Assembly: GCF_002885955.2 (NCBI RefSeq) | Contig: NZ_POQS01000004.1 | Coordinates: forward strand, 214,298-278,297 | DNA: 64,000 bases | DNA from: Achromobacter pulmonis | GTDB lineage: Bacteria > Pseudomonadota > Gammaproteobacteria > Burkholderiales > Burkholderiaceae_B | Reading direction: 5' to 3' | In this document: positions 49,363 through 59,832 of the stretch, one piece after another | How positions within the stretch are numbered: the first letter of the stretch is position 1 | Layout: each line of letters starts with the position of its first letter | Notes under the pieces: generated by a model | Seen by the model: the letters and a program-made list of their open reading frames with translations, nothing else | Database searches by the model: none | Told to the model about the DNA's origin: nothing | Program-made: the position numbers and the translations under genes

Positions 49363-49620
49363 ATGGAAATCGGCAACCTCATCCGCATGGCCAACCGCAT
49401 CGGCCAGTTCTTCGAAGCCATGCCCGACCGCCACGAGGCGCTCGAGGGCGTGGCCAACCACATCCATAAATTCTGGGAGCCGCGCATGCGCAACGAGCTC
49501 CTGGACTTCCTGGCCCGCAGCCCCGACGGCGACGCCGGCGACACCCGCCTGCACGGCCTGGTGCTGGAGGCGGTCACGCAGAACCGCCAGCGCCTGACGC
49601 CGGTCGCCCGCGCGCAATAG
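49363..49620 (+). CDS. fdsD: Formate dehydrogenase delta subunit
   Basis: 85 residues, normal for FdsD. LIRMANRIGQFFEAMPDR and VANHIHKFWEPRMR are the family signature. FdsD is a small helical subunit or assembly factor needed for full activity of the soluble FDH. It ends the fdsG-fdsB-fdsA-fdhD-fdsD operon; the next gene has its own ribosome binding site. Confidence 0.94.
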   Translation: MEIGNLIRMANRIGQFFEAMPDRHEALEGVANHIHKFWEPRMRNELLDFLARSPDGDAGDTRLHGLVLEAVTQNRQRLTPVARAQ

Positions 49621-49725
49621 CCGGCGGCGGGGCGCGAAGCTGCTACATTGGCAGCCCGCGCCCTTTTCTTTTGCATCCCGAATGACTGCCCTGTCCCGCG
49701 CGCGCCGGCCCGCCGGAGCGACGCC

Positions 49726-50844
49726 TTGAACCCGCCCGAAATCCACTGGGAAGAAAACCAGCTTGCCCGCGCCGCGCGCTGGCGTTCCGAAAGCGGCGCC
49801 GCGCCGCCCCGGCGCGTGGTGCTGGCCGATGACACGCTCGGCGCGGACCAGGCCTACCGCCAGGCCTGCGAGGGCGTCGGCCTGCTATGGCGCGGCGACT
49901 TCCACAACGCGCGCCAGCTGCTGCAGGCCATGGCGCGGCGCGTCGACAAGCGTCCGCGCAAGCCCGCGGCCACGCTGCGCGACGCCTTCAACCAGCACCG
50001 CCAGTTCCAGTCGCAGCGCGCCCGCATCCTGGGCATGCTGCTGATCGGCTTCGACGCCGGCCACGGCATCGCCCTGCGCCGCGCGCCCGACGCGCGCCAG
50101 GCCTGCGAAGCCGCCTACGGCCCGGCCGACGAGCCCTACGTGGCCTCGCTGCGCGAGCTGCTGGGGCTGATCGGCGCCTACGAATGGCGCAAGAAAGGCG
50201 TGGAGATCGCGGCCCTGGGCGCGCGCATCCATCCGCACTACGGCGTGTTCTCGCCGCTGCGCGGCGAATACGTGGACCTGGTGGCGCAGGCGCCGCTGCC
50301 GCCCGGCGACGCCGCCTTCGACATCGGCACCGGCAGCGGCGTGCTGGCCGCCGTGCTGGCGCGCCGCGGCTTCAGGCGCGTGGTCGGCACCGACCAGGAC
50401 CCGCGCGCCCTGGCCTGCGCCCGCGAAAACCTGCAAAGGCTGGGACTGGAAGACCGGGTGGAACTGGCGCAGGCCGACCTCTATCCCGAGGGCCGCGCGG
50501 CGCTGGTCGTGTGCAACCCGCCCTGGGTGCCGGCGCGCCCCAGCTCGCCGGTGGAATACGCCGTGTACGACCCCGACAGCCGCATGCTGCGCGGCTTCCT
50601 GGACGGCCTGGCCGCGCACCTGGCGCCAGGCGGCGAAGGCTGGCTGATCCTGTCGGACCTGGCCGAGCACCTCGGCCTGCGCAGCCGCGAACAGCTGCTG
50701 GAATGGATCGCCCAGGCCGGGCTGCGCGTGGCGGGCCGGCTCGACACCCGGCCCACCCACGGCCGCGCCGCCGACACGGCCGACCCGCTGCATGCGGCGC
50801 GCTCGCGCGAGGTGACCTCGCTGTGGCGGCTGGCGGCGGCCTAG
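49726..50844 (+). CDS. Class I SAM-dependent methyltransferase (HemK/RlmG-like)
   Basis: 372 residues from a TTG at 49726, chosen for the CGGAG just upstream; another TTG at 49648 lacks one. The C-terminal half is a Rossmann methyltransferase with motif I FDIGTGSGVLAAVLA, acidic motif GTDQDPRAL and the NPPW signature (VVCNPPWVPA) of enzymes that methylate glutamine or exocyclic amines of nucleic acids. The N-terminal half is an unrelated substrate-recognition part. Target unknown. The stop codon lies inside the left arm of a shared terminator. Confidence 0.85.
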   Translation: MNPPEIHWEENQLARAARWRSESGAAPPRRVVLADDTLGADQAYRQACEGVGLLWRGDFHNARQLLQAMARRVDKRPRKPAATLRDAFNQHRQFQSQRARILGMLLIGFDAGHGIALRRAPDARQACEAAYGPADEPYVASLRELLGLIGAYEWRKKGVEIAALGARIHPHYGVFSPLRGEYVDLVAQAPLPPGDAAFDIGTGSGVLAAVLARRGFRRVVGTDQDPRALACARENLQRLGLEDRVELAQADLYPEGRAALVVCNPPWVPARPSSPVEYAVYDPDSRMLRGFLDGLAAHLAPGGEGWLILSDLAEHLGLRSREQLLEWIAQAGLRVAGRLDTRPTHGRAADTADPLHAARSREVTSLWRLAAA

Positions 50845-50883
50845 GGCCTGTTCACACTAAAAGGAGCCACGCACAGGCCCTAG
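50841..50883. terminator. Shared bidirectional terminator of two convergent genes
   Basis: CTAGGGCCTGT (50841-50851) and ACAGGCCCTAG (50873-50883) are perfect inverted arms of 11 bases. The stop codons of both convergent genes (50842-50844 and 50882-50880) fall inside the arms. No U tract is present. Confidence 0.6.
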
Positions 50884-51557
50884 ACGCGCCCGGCCGCCAC
50901 GTTCACGCTGATGGCGATGATGAACACGTTGAAGAAAAACGCGATGACGCTGTGCGTCAGCGCGGTGCGGCGCAGCCGCCGGTTCACGATCTGCACGTCC
51001 GAGACCTGGAAGGTCATGCCCAGCACCAGCGCGAAGTACGCGAAGTCCCAGTAGTCAGGATCTTCCGTGCCGGGAAAGTCCAGGCCCTTGTGCATGGCGT
51101 TGCGGTGGCCGTAATAGCCGTGGGCGTAATGCAGCGCGAAGATCATGTTCATGTAGAGCCACGACAGGATGATGGTCGCGGCGGCGGCCAGCATGGCCAG
51201 CACGCTGCTGGCGCCTTCCTCGATGCGCAGCTCCACCCACAGCGCCGTCATCACCATGCAGGACAGCGCCACGCTGCTCCACAGCACGCCCGTGCGGCCC
51301 ACGTCCTGCTCCTGCGCGTGGCGGCGCATGGCCTGGGCGCTGGTGCGGCCGAACACGCGTGCCGTCAGGATCAGGAAGACCAGCGCCCCCAGGTCGAATC
51401 CCAGCAGCAGCGCCAGCACCAGCGGCAGGCCCGCGGCGTACAGCACGCCGGCGCCGGCCAGCAGCAGCGCGGCGCACAGCACCAGGCGCCGGTGCGCATG
51501 GAAGAACGGCAGGCTGGCGGCGGCGGTCTCGGGCTCGAAATCCTTGAGCGGGGGCAT
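50880..51557 (-). CDS. DUF1345 membrane protein
   Basis: 225 residues from the ATG at 51557, which has AGGAG seven bases upstream on the minus strand. About five transmembrane helices (two paired at about 31-72, two at about 105-150, one at the C-terminus). [18 protein letters not shown] and [20 protein letters not shown] are the DUF1345 hallmarks. Function is unknown; the conserved His/Tyr/Asp residues on one face hint at an ion or small-molecule role. It lies 36 bases downstream of the chromate transporter genes on the same strand. Confidence 0.85.
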   Translation of the reverse strand: MPPLKDFEPETAAASLPFFHAHRRLVLCAALLLAGAGVLYAAGLPLVLALLLGFDLGALVFLILTARVFGRTSAQAMRRHAQEQDVGRTGVLWSSVALSCMVMTALWVELRIEEGASSVLAMLAAAATIILSWLYMNMIFALHYAHGYYGHRNAMHKGLDFPGTEDPDYWDFAYFALVLGMTFQVSDVQIVNRRLRRTALTHSVIAFFFNVFIIAISVNVAAGRV

Positions 51558-51593
51558 GGCGGGCTCCTGCGCGTGGCGAGGCAAGCCCCTACC

Positions 51594-52118
51594 CTAACCG
51601 ATGCCGAGCAAACCGGCCAGCGCCCCGCCGAACAGCAGCCACAGCGGATGGATGCGGGTCACGCTGCCCAGCAGCGCCACCAGCGCGGCGATCGCGCCCA
51701 GCAGCCAGCTGTGCACCGAGGCCTCGGTGATCAGGGCCGCGCTGGCGGCCACCAGGCCCACCGTCATGGGAAAGATGCCGGCCTGGATCACGCCGCGCCA
51801 CGGGCGGTCCTTGAAGCGTTCCCACAGGCCCAGCGCGATCACGGTGATCACCGAGGATGGGCCGAACTTGGCGATGGTGGTGACCAGCACGCCCAGGCCG
51901 CCGGCCACGTGCCAGCCCACCAGCGTGACCACCATCAGGTTGGGACCCGGCGCGGCCTGCCCCAGCGCGAACAGGGCCGAAAAGTCCGCCGCGCTCATCC
52001 AGCCATGCACTTGCACGACCTGGCGCTGCATCTCGGGCAGGATGGTGTTGCCGCCGCCGAAGGCCAGCACCGACAGCTCGGCGAAGATCAGGCCCAGCGC
52101 GATAAGGGTATGGATCAT
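51594..52118 (-). CDS. Chromate transporter, second half (short-chain ChrA type)
   Basis: 174 residues. Single CHR domain: AELSVLAFGGGNTILPEMQ, and APGPNLMVVTLVGWHVAG, the latter the conserved PGP region. About six helices. In many beta- and gammaproteobacteria the two CHR halves are separate proteins that pair to form the exporter; here the partner gene directly upstream overlaps by four bases (ATGA). Exports chromate in exchange for protons by family; other anions are possible. Confidence 0.88.
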   Translation of the reverse strand: MIHTLIALGLIFAELSVLAFGGGNTILPEMQRQVVQVHGWMSAADFSALFALGQAAPGPNLMVVTLVGWHVAGGLGVLVTTIAKFGPSSVITVIALGLWERFKDRPWRGVIQAGIFPMTVGLVAASAALITEASVHSWLLGAIAALVALLGSVTRIHPLWLLFGGALAGLLGIG

Positions 52119-52693
52119 CGACGCTGCCTCCACACCACCAGGATGCTCAGCGGCGTCAGCACCGCCATGGTCGGCAGCAGCGGAATGCGCAGCACGGCGA
52201 TGGCGATGAAACACACCGTGGCGACCGCGCCGGCCAGCCAGTCGCGGCGCTTGAAAACCGGGGTGCCGATCTTCACCGCCATCGAGATCAGCAGGCCCGC
52301 GGCGGCGGCGGCCAGCCCGGCGAACAGGTGCTGGATGTGCGGATCGTCCTGGAACCGGTCGTACACCATGCCCAGCATGATCACGATGATCGACGGCGCC
52401 AGGATCAGGCCCATCAGCGCCGCGAAGGCGCCGCGCGGGCCGCGGAATTTCATGCCCAGCGCGACCGAAAGATTGATGATGTTGCCGCCCGGCAGGAACT
52501 GGCACAGGCCCAGCAGATCGGTGAACTCGGGGCCGCTCAGCCAGCGGTGCTTTTCGACCACCATGCGGCGCGCCAGCGGCAGCGCGCCGCCGAAGGCCGT
52601 CAGGCCGAGCATCAGGAATCCGTAGAACAGTTGCCCACAGGTGGGCGGGGGCCGCAAGGCGGCCTCGGTGGTGGAGGGTGCTGCTGCGTTCAT
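52115..52693 (-). CDS. Chromate transporter, first half (short-chain ChrA type)
   Basis: 192 residues from the ATG at 52693. CHR domain with GLTAFGGALPLARRMVVEKH, and CQFLPGGNIINLSVALG in place of the usual PGP region. The N-terminal 20 residues are Ala/Pro-rich. Stop overlaps the start of the second half, so the two are made together. Divergent from a LysR regulator gene across 90 AT-rich bases, which suggests regulation by that protein. Confidence 0.88.
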   Translation of the reverse strand: MNAAAPSTTEAALRPPPTCGQLFYGFLMLGLTAFGGALPLARRMVVEKHRWLSGPEFTDLLGLCQFLPGGNIINLSVALGMKFRGPRGAFAALMGLILAPSIIVIMLGMVYDRFQDDPHIQHLFAGLAAAAAGLLISMAVKIGTPVFKRRDWLAGAVATVCFIAIAVLRIPLLPTMAVLTPLSILVVWRQRR

Positions 52694-52783
52694 TTTTATG
52701 TGACCAGTAAAGAGTTTGCAGCCTACTCTCCCCACTAGATAATGTCTAATATATGGAAATCTACTGACTCATATCGGGCACAT

Positions 52784-53701
52784 ATGGCGTCCATCGACTT
52801 GCGGCTGCTGCGCTACTTCGTGGCGGTCGCGGAAGAATCCCACCTGACCAAGGCCGCGGCGCGGCTCGGCATCCGCCAGCCGCCGCTCAGCCAGCAGATC
52901 CGCGTGCTGGAAGAGGGGCTGGGCGTCACGCTGTTCCACCGCCTGCCGCGCGGCATGGAACTCACCGAAAGCGGCCGCGCGCTGCTGGAGGACGCGCACA
53001 AGATCCTGGCGCTCACCGAGCAGGCGGTCGAAGGCGTGCGCCGCGTGTCGCAGGGCGAGGCCGGCCGCCTGACCGTCGGCTTCACCGGATCGGCCGCCTT
53101 CCACCCGTTCGTGCCCTCGGTGATCCGGCGCTTTCGCGAACTGGCGCCGAACGTGCGGCTGGTGCTGGAGGAAAGCAGCACCGGCGAACTGATGGACGAC
53201 GTGTGCGACGGCCGGGTGGACGTGGCGTTCGTGCGCGGCCCCTATGGCCCGGACCGCGGCGTGGTGGTGGAAAAAGTGCTGGACGAAACCATGCTGGCCG
53301 CGTTTCCCGCCGACCATCCGGCGGTGCGGCGGCGCCCGCGCCAGCGCATCGCGCTGTCCGAACTTGCCGACGAATCCCTGATCCTGTACCGCCGCCACAG
53401 CGGGCCGGGCCTGTACGACGCCATCCTGGCGGCCTGCGCCGCCGCCGGTTTCAGCCCGCGCATCGCGCAGGAAGCGCCGCGCATGCTGTCCACGCTGAGC
53501 CTGGTTGCCGCCGGGCTGGGCGTCTCGCTGGTGCCGGCGTCGCTGCGCCGCGTCAACATCGAGGGTGTGGTCTACGTCAGCGTCAGCCGGCCCGCCTCGC
53601 TGCGCGCGCCGCTGAACCTGATCTGGCGCGATGCGCCGCTGTCGGGCGCGGCCCGCAGGCTGATCGAAGAGGTCCGCCGCCACCGCCAGGAATCGCCGTG
53701 A
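52784..53701 (+). CDS. LysR family transcriptional regulator
   Basis: 305 residues from the ATG at 52784 (MASIDLRLLRYFVAVAEE, the standard LysR opening); an ATG at 52742 would add 14 unlikely residues. N-terminal helix-turn-helix (about 1-60; LTKAAARLGIRQPPLSQQI) and a co-inducer domain (about 90-295) similar to the BenM/CatM group. Divergent from the chromate transporter genes, the likely target. The AT-rich gap between them should hold the operator, but I could not pick out a convincing T-N11-A box. Confidence 0.93.
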   Translation: MASIDLRLLRYFVAVAEESHLTKAAARLGIRQPPLSQQIRVLEEGLGVTLFHRLPRGMELTESGRALLEDAHKILALTEQAVEGVRRVSQGEAGRLTVGFTGSAAFHPFVPSVIRRFRELAPNVRLVLEESSTGELMDDVCDGRVDVAFVRGPYGPDRGVVVEKVLDETMLAAFPADHPAVRRRPRQRIALSELADESLILYRRHSGPGLYDAILAACAAAGFSPRIAQEAPRMLSTLSLVAAGLGVSLVPASLRRVNIEGVVYVSVSRPASLRAPLNLIWRDAPLSGAARRLIEEVRRHRQESP

Positions 53702-53747
53702 GCGCCGCGGCGCTACACTGCCGCACACCCCAATCCGCTTTTCTTTC

Positions 53748-54551
53748 ATGCTTTCCGAATCCCCCATCGGCATCTACGACTCCGGCGTCGGCGGGCTGAG
53801 CGTGCTGCGCGCGATCCGCGACGCGCTGCCACAGGAATCCCTGCTGTACGTGGCCGATTCCGCGCACGTGCCCTATGGCGAAAAAACGCCGCAGTTCGTG
53901 GCGCAGCGCGCCGCCACGCTGGCCGATTACTTCGTCTCCTGCGGCGCCAAGGCCATGGTGGTGGCCTGCAACACCGCCACCGCGGCCGCCATCGCGCAGC
54001 TGCGCCAGCGCCATCCCGGGCTGGTCATCATCGGCGTGGAGCCGGCGATCAAGCCGGCCGCCCACCTGACCCAGAGCGGCGTGGTCGGCGTGTTCGCCAC
54101 CACCGGCACGCTGGCCAGCGCCAAGTTCGCCGCCCTGGTGCGGCGCGAGGCGCCCGAGGTGCGCATCCTGCTGCAGCCCTGCCCCGAATGGGTGCGGCTG
54201 GTGGAGCAAGGCGTGCTGCACGGGCCGCAGGCCGAGGCCGCGGTGCGCGGCCCGGTGGCGCAGCTGCGCGAGGCCGGCGCGGACGTGCTGGTGCTGGGTT
54301 GCACCCATTTCCCGTTCCTGCGCGAGGCCATCGAGGCGGCCGCCGGCCCCGGCGTGCCGCTGCTGGAAACCGGCGCCCCGGTGGCGCGCAGGCTGCGCCA
54401 CCAGTTGCAGGAACGCGGCCTGCTGAGCGCGGGCGGCCCGGGCGCGCTGCGGCTACAGACCAGCGGCGCGGCCGGCGCGCTCGCTGCGCAGGCCAGCCGC
54501 CTGCTGGGCCAGGCGCTGGCCGCCGACGCGCTGGCCGAACGCTGGCGCTGA
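53748..54551 (+). CDS. murI: Glutamate racemase
   Basis: 267 residues. Makes D-glutamate for peptidoglycan in the cytoplasm. The two catalytic cysteines are Cys74 in VVACNTATAA and Cys185 in VLGCTHFPFL; IGIYDSGVGGLSVLR and YVADSAHVPYGEK are also typical. It starts 46 bases after the LysR stop, with a TACACT -10-like hexamer in between. A gap of 92 bases leads to the first universal stress protein gene. Confidence 0.96.
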   Translation: MLSESPIGIYDSGVGGLSVLRAIRDALPQESLLYVADSAHVPYGEKTPQFVAQRAATLADYFVSCGAKAMVVACNTATAAAIAQLRQRHPGLVIIGVEPAIKPAAHLTQSGVVGVFATTGTLASAKFAALVRREAPEVRILLQPCPEWVRLVEQGVLHGPQAEAAVRGPVAQLREAGADVLVLGCTHFPFLREAIEAAAGPGVPLLETGAPVARRLRHQLQERGLLSAGGPGALRLQTSGAAGALAAQASRLLGQALAADALAERWR

Positions 54552-54643
54552 ATGCCGGCGGCTTGATCCGGCGCATTCCGCGGCGGCGCGATTCGGCCAA
54601 TAATGGGCGTACAGCGCACGCCGGCGCTCATCCGGAGACACCC

Positions 54644-55069
54644 GTGAAACGCATCCTGATCCCCGTGGACGGTTCGCAGCCGTCCCTCCACGCCGTCCAG
54701 GCCCTGATCGACGCCCGCCGCTACGCCCCGGTCGAACGGGTCGAACTCCTCAACGTCCAGATTCCGCTGCAGGCCGGCAAGATCGGCCGCGGCCTGTCGC
54801 AGGCCGAGATCGACGCCTACCACCAGGAGGAAGGCGAGGCCGCCCTGCAGGCCGCCCGCGCGCTGCTGAGCAAGGCCGGCGTGCCGTTCGAGGAACGCAT
54901 CGAAATCGGCGCGGCGGCCGACACCATCGTGCGCGTCGCCCAGGAAACCGACGCCGACGAGATCTACATGGGCTCGCGCGGCCTGGGCTCGGTTTCGTCG
55001 TGGTTCCTGGGTTCGGTCGCGACCCGCGTCCTGCACCTGGCGGAACTGCCCGTCACGCTGGCCAAGTAA
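54644..55069 (+). CDS. Universal stress protein (UspA family), first copy
   Basis: 141 residues from a GTG with CGGAGA upstream. MKRILIPVDGSQPSLHAVQA start and the ATP-binding signature G-x2-G-x9-G-S in MGSRGLGSVSSWFLGSVA. Forms dimers that bind ATP and help survive stress in the cytoplasm. A second uspA-type gene follows after 17 bases; the pair share YHQEEGEAALQAAR / YAREGEEAMEEAR regions and probably arose by duplication. Confidence 0.94.
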   Translation: MKRILIPVDGSQPSLHAVQALIDARRYAPVERVELLNVQIPLQAGKIGRGLSQAEIDAYHQEEGEAALQAARALLSKAGVPFEERIEIGAAADTIVRVAQETDADEIYMGSRGLGSVSSWFLGSVATRVLHLAELPVTLAK

Positions 55070-55086
55070 GGCCCGGAGGAACAACC

Positions 55087-55515
55087 ATGCTGAACATCCT
55101 GGTCCCCGTCGACGGCTCCGACTACGCCAACCGCGCCGTCCTGTACGCCCGCGAGCTCGCCCAGGGCGCGGGCGCCGCCCACATCCACCTGCTCAATGTC
55201 CAGACGCCCGTGCAGGGCCGCGCCGGCCTGTCGCGGCTCATCACCCAGGACATGATCGACGAGTTCTACGCCCGCGAAGGCGAAGAGGCGATGGAAGAGG
55301 CGCGCAAGCTGCTCGACGTGACCGGCACCGCCTACACGCGGCACGTCGCCTTCGGCCACGTGGCCAGCGAAATCGCCGGCTACGCGCGCGACCACCGCTG
55401 CGAGCGCATCGTCATGGGCACGCGCGGCAACGGCGCGCTGGCCAACATCCTGATCGGCTCGGCCGCCAATCAGGTGCTGCAGCTGGCCGACGCGCCGGTC
55501 ACCCTGATCAAGTAG
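55087..55515 (+). CDS. Universal stress protein (UspA family), second copy
   Basis: 142 residues. MLNILVPVDGSDYANRAVLY start and the ATP-binding loop MGTRGNGALANILIGSAA. The ATG at 55087 follows CGGAGGA. Likely co-transcribed with the preceding uspA gene. Convergent with the histidine kinase gene (13-base gap). Confidence 0.94.
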   Translation: MLNILVPVDGSDYANRAVLYARELAQGAGAAHIHLLNVQTPVQGRAGLSRLITQDMIDEFYAREGEEAMEEARKLLDVTGTAYTRHVAFGHVASEIAGYARDHRCERIVMGTRGNGALANILIGSAANQVLQLADAPVTLIK

Positions 55516-55528
55516 CCGCGCCCGCGGT

Positions 55529-56898
55529 TCAGGCGGCCGGCAGCCGCAGCGACACGCGCAGCCCGCCCAGCGGCGAGCGCGCCGCGCTCACCTCGCCGCC
55601 GTAGGTGGCGGCCAGGTCGCGCACGATGTCCAGGCCCAGGCCCGAGCCGGGTCGCTGTTCGTCCATGCGCACGCCGCGCAGGAAGATGCGCTCGCGCTCG
55701 TGGTCCTCGATGCCCGGGCCGTCGTCGTCGACGTGGATCGACAGGCGCCCCGGCCCGTCCTCCTGCGCCGTGAGCCGCACCCGGCCGGCCGCCCACTTGC
55801 AGGCGTTGTCCAGCAGGTTGCCCAGCATTTCCTGCAGGTCCTGCTGTTCGCCGCGAAACGCCAGGCCGGGCGCGGCCTGGGCGTCCTCGATCTGCAGGCC
55901 GCGCTGCGCGTACAGGCGCCGCACCACGCGCAGCAGGCCCTGCGCCGTTTCCGCCAGCGGCGTGCGTCCGTCGGCCGCGCCCGAGGCCGCCGCGGCCCGG
56001 GCCCGCGCCAGGTGATAGTCGATCTGCCGGTTCGCCATGCCGACCTGCTCGCGCACCAGCGCCGCCAGCGGCCCTTGCTCGCGCGCGGCGGCGTTGGCCA
56101 GGATGGCCAGCGGCGTCTTGACCGCGTGCGCCAGGTTGCCGGCCTGGGTGCGCGCGCGCTGCACGATCTCGGCGTTCATCGCCAGCACCTGGTTGAAATC
56201 GTCGACCAGCGGCTGGATCTCGCTGGGAAAACTTCCCTCGATGCGGCGGCTGTCGCCCGCGTCCTGCGCCGCCAGCTCGCGCCGCAGCCGCGCCAGCGGC
56301 CGCAGGCCGACCAGCACCTGCACCACCGCGGCCACGGTCAGCCCGGCGGCCAGCGCGCCCAGCGCGATCGCCAGCATGTGGTTGAAGCGTTCGATGGGTT
56401 CGGCCAGCGCGGCGCGGTCCGCCGCCACCAGCAGCCGCAGCGGCGCCGCGCCGTCCTCGGCCGGCGTGACCACGCGCCCCAGCGCGGCCAGTTCGCGCCC
56501 GCCCGGGCCAGCCACGTCGTAGGCGCGGTCGCCCTCGCCCGGCGCCTCGGGCGGCGCCTGCAGGGTCTGGTCCCACAACGAACGCGAACGCGCCACGCCG
56601 GCGGCGGCCGGCTGCCCGTTCGCGGCCAGCCGGTCGATCTGCCAGTACAGGCCCGACAGCGGCTGCTCCAGGCGCGGATCGCTCAGCGGCGGGGCCACCG
56701 CCGGCCGGCCGTCCGCGCCGACGTTGAGGGCGGCCGTCAGCTGGTTCAGGTGCAGCGTCAGTTCGGCTCGCAGTTGCTGGGTGATGTGCTGGCGGAACAG
56801 GCTGGCCAGGCCCCAGCCCGCCAGCGCCACCGAGGCCAGTATCCAGGCCAGCGTGCCGGCCAGCAGCCGCAGCCGCAGCGAGCGCGCCGCGGGCCGCG

Positions 56899-56902
<4 letters not shown>
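55529..56902 (-). CDS. PhoQ-type sensor histidine kinase
   Basis: 457 residues. Two transmembrane helices (about 12-35 and 176-198) enclose a periplasmic sensor of about 140 residues with no obvious acidic metal-binding patch. HAMP-like linker, then the H box LAHAVKTPLAILAN with phospho-accepting His259, N box LGNLLDNACKWA and G box GSGLGLDIVRDLA. The start overlaps the response regulator stop (ATGA), so kinase and regulator are translationally coupled. By order and domains it belongs to the PhoP/PhoQ-QseBC group. Confidence 0.93.
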
Positions 56903-57560
<658 letters not shown>

Positions 57561-57561
<1 letters not shown>

Positions 57562-57917
57562 CAGGGTTCGCCTTTGAACTTGATGTCGCGGCCCTTGATC
57601 CCCAGCAGCGTGCCGTCGCGCGCGTCGAGCTTCAGTTTGAGGATGCCGCCGCCGCTTTGCAGCACCCGGATCTCGTAGATGAATTCGTCGTCGTCCTCCT
57701 CGAACTCGACCTTGACCACCTGCCCCGGGAAATCGCGCTCCACGATGTCCAGCACCGCGCCCAGCGGCAGCACCTTGCCGGCCTGCAGCGCCTGGCGCGC
57801 GCGCTCGTGGTCGCTCTCGTCGGCCAGGCCGGCCACCGGCCCCGCGATCAGCGCGAGCGCGAGCGCGCAGGCCGGCAGCATGCCTGCGGGCCTGAATCCG
57901 GTTCTAGGGTCGCGCAA
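57561..57917 (-). CDS. Periplasmic PepSY-domain protein
   Basis: 118 residues from a TTG at 57917 (GAGAGG seven bases upstream), which supplies the basic n-region of the signal peptide; the ATG at 57881 would leave a signal without charge. Cleavage is likely after VAGLA. The mature part is one PepSY domain (GKVLPLGAVLDIVERDFPGQ; YEIRVLQSGG). PepSY proteins are often produced next to PhoPQ-like systems and may modulate proteases or sensors. It shares its last base with the regulator start. Confidence 0.82.
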
Positions 57918-57988
57918 CGCCGGGCCTCTCTGTGGAAATGGGGGATTCAAAAGGGGATGGATCAGGCGTCTTTTATACCGCGGCGCGG

Positions 57989-58027
57989 ATGAACCGGGCA
58001 TGAACGGCGTCTTCAGAACCGGTTCAT
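57989..58027. promoter_or_regulatory. PhoP-box-like repeats between the divergent PepSY genes
   Basis: ATGAAC (57989-57994), five bases, ATGAAC (58000-58005): a direct repeat with 11-base period, read on the minus strand as GTTCAT-N5-GTTCAT, the geometry bound by OmpR/PhoP-type dimers. A third GTTCAT (58022-58027) faces the other way, and ATGAACCGG/CCGGTTCAT form a nine-base inverted repeat. It lies in the shared upstream region of both PepSY genes. Confidence 0.6.
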
Positions 58028-58100
58028 GCGCCAACCCGAATAATGCCGGCAGGCCGTGAGGACGGCCCCATCCATCCAGTCCAAACCTTAGGAGAATTCC

Positions 58101-58418
58101 ATGATGACGCGCATTCAGAAAACCCTGGCAGCCCTGGCGATCGGCGGCTCGGTCCTGGCGGCGGGCGCCGCCGTCCATGCCCAGGCCGCGCCGCAGCAGG
58201 CGCCGGCCCTCGCGGCCACCGCGCCCGCGGCCCCGATGCTGACGATCCGCCAGGTCTACGACAAGATGGAGGCGGCCGGCTACCGCAACATCTCCGAGAT
58301 CGAGCGTTCCCGCAAGCACGGCTACGAGGTCAAGGCCGACGACCCGCAGGGCCAGCGCGTCAAGCTCCACGTCGATCCGCAGACCGGCGCCGTGACCCGC
58401 AGCCGCTTCGACGACTGA
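58101..58418 (+). CDS. Small periplasmic PepSY-domain protein
   Basis: 105 residues. Signal peptide (basic MMTRIQKTLAALAIG, hydrophobic core, cleavage near VHAQA at about 28), an Ala/Pro-rich spacer and one PepSY domain (MLTIRQVYDKMEAAGYRNIS, VKLHVDPQTGAVTR). AGGAGA lies upstream of the ATG. Divergent from the PepSY-regulator-kinase operon and, by the shared repeat, likely its target. The PqqD-type dehydrogenase gene follows after 57 bases. Confidence 0.88.
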   Translation: MMTRIQKTLAALAIGGSVLAAGAAVHAQAAPQQAPALAATAPAAPMLTIRQVYDKMEAAGYRNISEIERSRKHGYEVKADDPQGQRVKLHVDPQTGAVTRSRFDD

Positions 58419-58475
58419 AGGCCGAAGGGCGCGCCAGCGCCCGAGTATGATGGGACATCGTCCGGGAGTCGCATC

Positions 58476-59786
58476 ATGCAGATCCTACGTACCGCGGCGG
58501 CGGCCGGCCTGGCGCTGGCCACGCTCAGCGCCTGCGGCGAAATGGCCACGCTGCCCGTCGAGGCGGGCATGGGGCCGGCGCCGCAGCTGCCCGCCCCCAA
58601 TCCCACCCTGATCCCCACCGTCAAGACCGCCAAGGCCGTAGGCTGGCCCGCCGGCGCCCATCCGCGGGCCGCGGACGGCCTGGCCGTGACCGGCTTCGCC
58701 GCCGGCCTGGACCATCCGCGCTGGCTGTACGTGCTGCCCAACGGCGACGTGCTGGTGGCCGAGACCAACGCGCCGCCCAAGCCGGAATCGGCCTCGGGCG
58801 GGCTGAAGGGCTGGATCGCCAGCCTGGTAATGAAGCGGGCCGGGGCCCGCACGCCCAGCGCCAACCGCATCACGCTGCTGCGCGACGCCGACGGCGACGG
58901 CGTGGCCGAAACCCGCGGCGTGCTGCTCGCAGGCCTGAACTCGCCGTTCGGCATGGCGCTCATCGGCCGGCACCTGTACGTGGCCAACGCGGACGCGGTG
59001 CTGCGCTTTCCGTACGAGTCCGGGCAGACCCGCATCGACGCGCCGGGCGAAAAAGTCACCGACCTGCCCGCCGGCATCAACCACCACTGGACCAAGAACC
59101 TGCTGGCCAGCCCCGACGGCGCCCGGCTGTACGTCTCGGTCGGCTCCAACAGCAACGTGGCCGAGAACGGCATGGACGCCGAAACCGGCCGCGCGGCCAT
59201 CTGGGAGATCGACGTGGCCAGCGGCGCCAAGCGCCTGTACGCCACCGGGCTGCGCAATCCGGTGGGCATGGCCTGGGGGCCCGACGGCAAGACGCTGTGG
59301 ACCGCGGTCAACGAACGCGACGAACTCGGCAGCGACCTGGTGCCCGACTACATGACCTCGGTGCGCGACGGCGGCTTCTACGGCTGGCCCTACAGCTACT
59401 TCGGCCAGCACGTCGACACCCGCGTCGCGCCGCAGCGGCCCGACCTGGTGGCGCGCGCCATCGTGCCCGACTACGCGCTGGGACCGCACACCGCCTCGCT
59501 GGGCCTGGCCTGGTCCGGCGGCGCCAGGCTGCCCTACGGCGAGGGCATGTTCGTGGGCCAGCACGGCTCCTGGAACCGCAATCCGCCCAGCGGCTACAAG
59601 GTCATCTTCGTGCCGTTCGCCGGCGGCCGGCCCGGCGGGCCGCCGCAAGACGTGCTGACCGGTTTCCTGGACGAAAGCGGCCAGGCGCAGGGCCGGCCGG
59701 TCGGCGTGGCCGTCGACCGCCGCGGCGGCCTGCTGGTGGCCGACGACGTCGGCAACGCGGTCTGGCGGGTCGGCGCCGCGCCCTGA
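58476..59786 (+). CDS. PQQ-dependent sugar dehydrogenase-like lipoprotein
   Basis: 436 residues. Lipoprotein signal with lipobox LSAC and lipidated Cys20, then a six-bladed beta-propeller of the glucose/sorbosone dehydrogenase family: [45 protein letters not shown] and [16 protein letters not shown]. Acts in the periplasm, anchored to the membrane, and needs PQQ if catalytic; no pqq genes are in this window, so the cofactor may come from elsewhere. Starts with GGGAG upstream. Substrate uncertain. Confidence 0.88.
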   Translation: MQILRTAAAAGLALATLSACGEMATLPVEAGMGPAPQLPAPNPTLIPTVKTAKAVGWPAGAHPRAADGLAVTGFAAGLDHPRWLYVLPNGDVLVAETNAPPKPESASGGLKGWIASLVMKRAGARTPSANRITLLRDADGDGVAETRGVLLAGLNSPFGMALIGRHLYVANADAVLRFPYESGQTRIDAPGEKVTDLPAGINHHWTKNLLASPDGARLYVSVGSNSNVAENGMDAETGRAAIWEIDVASGAKRLYATGLRNPVGMAWGPDGKTLWTAVNERDELGSDLVPDYMTSVRDGGFYGWPYSYFGQHVDTRVAPQRPDLVARAIVPDYALGPHTASLGLAWSGGARLPYGEGMFVGQHGSWNRNPPSGYKVIFVPFAGGRPGGPPQDVLTGFLDESGQAQGRPVGVAVDRRGGLLVADDVGNAVWRVGAAP

Positions 59787-59832
59787 GCCGCCCCTACAAT
59801 GTCCGCTCCGAATATTCGACACAGGAGCGAAC

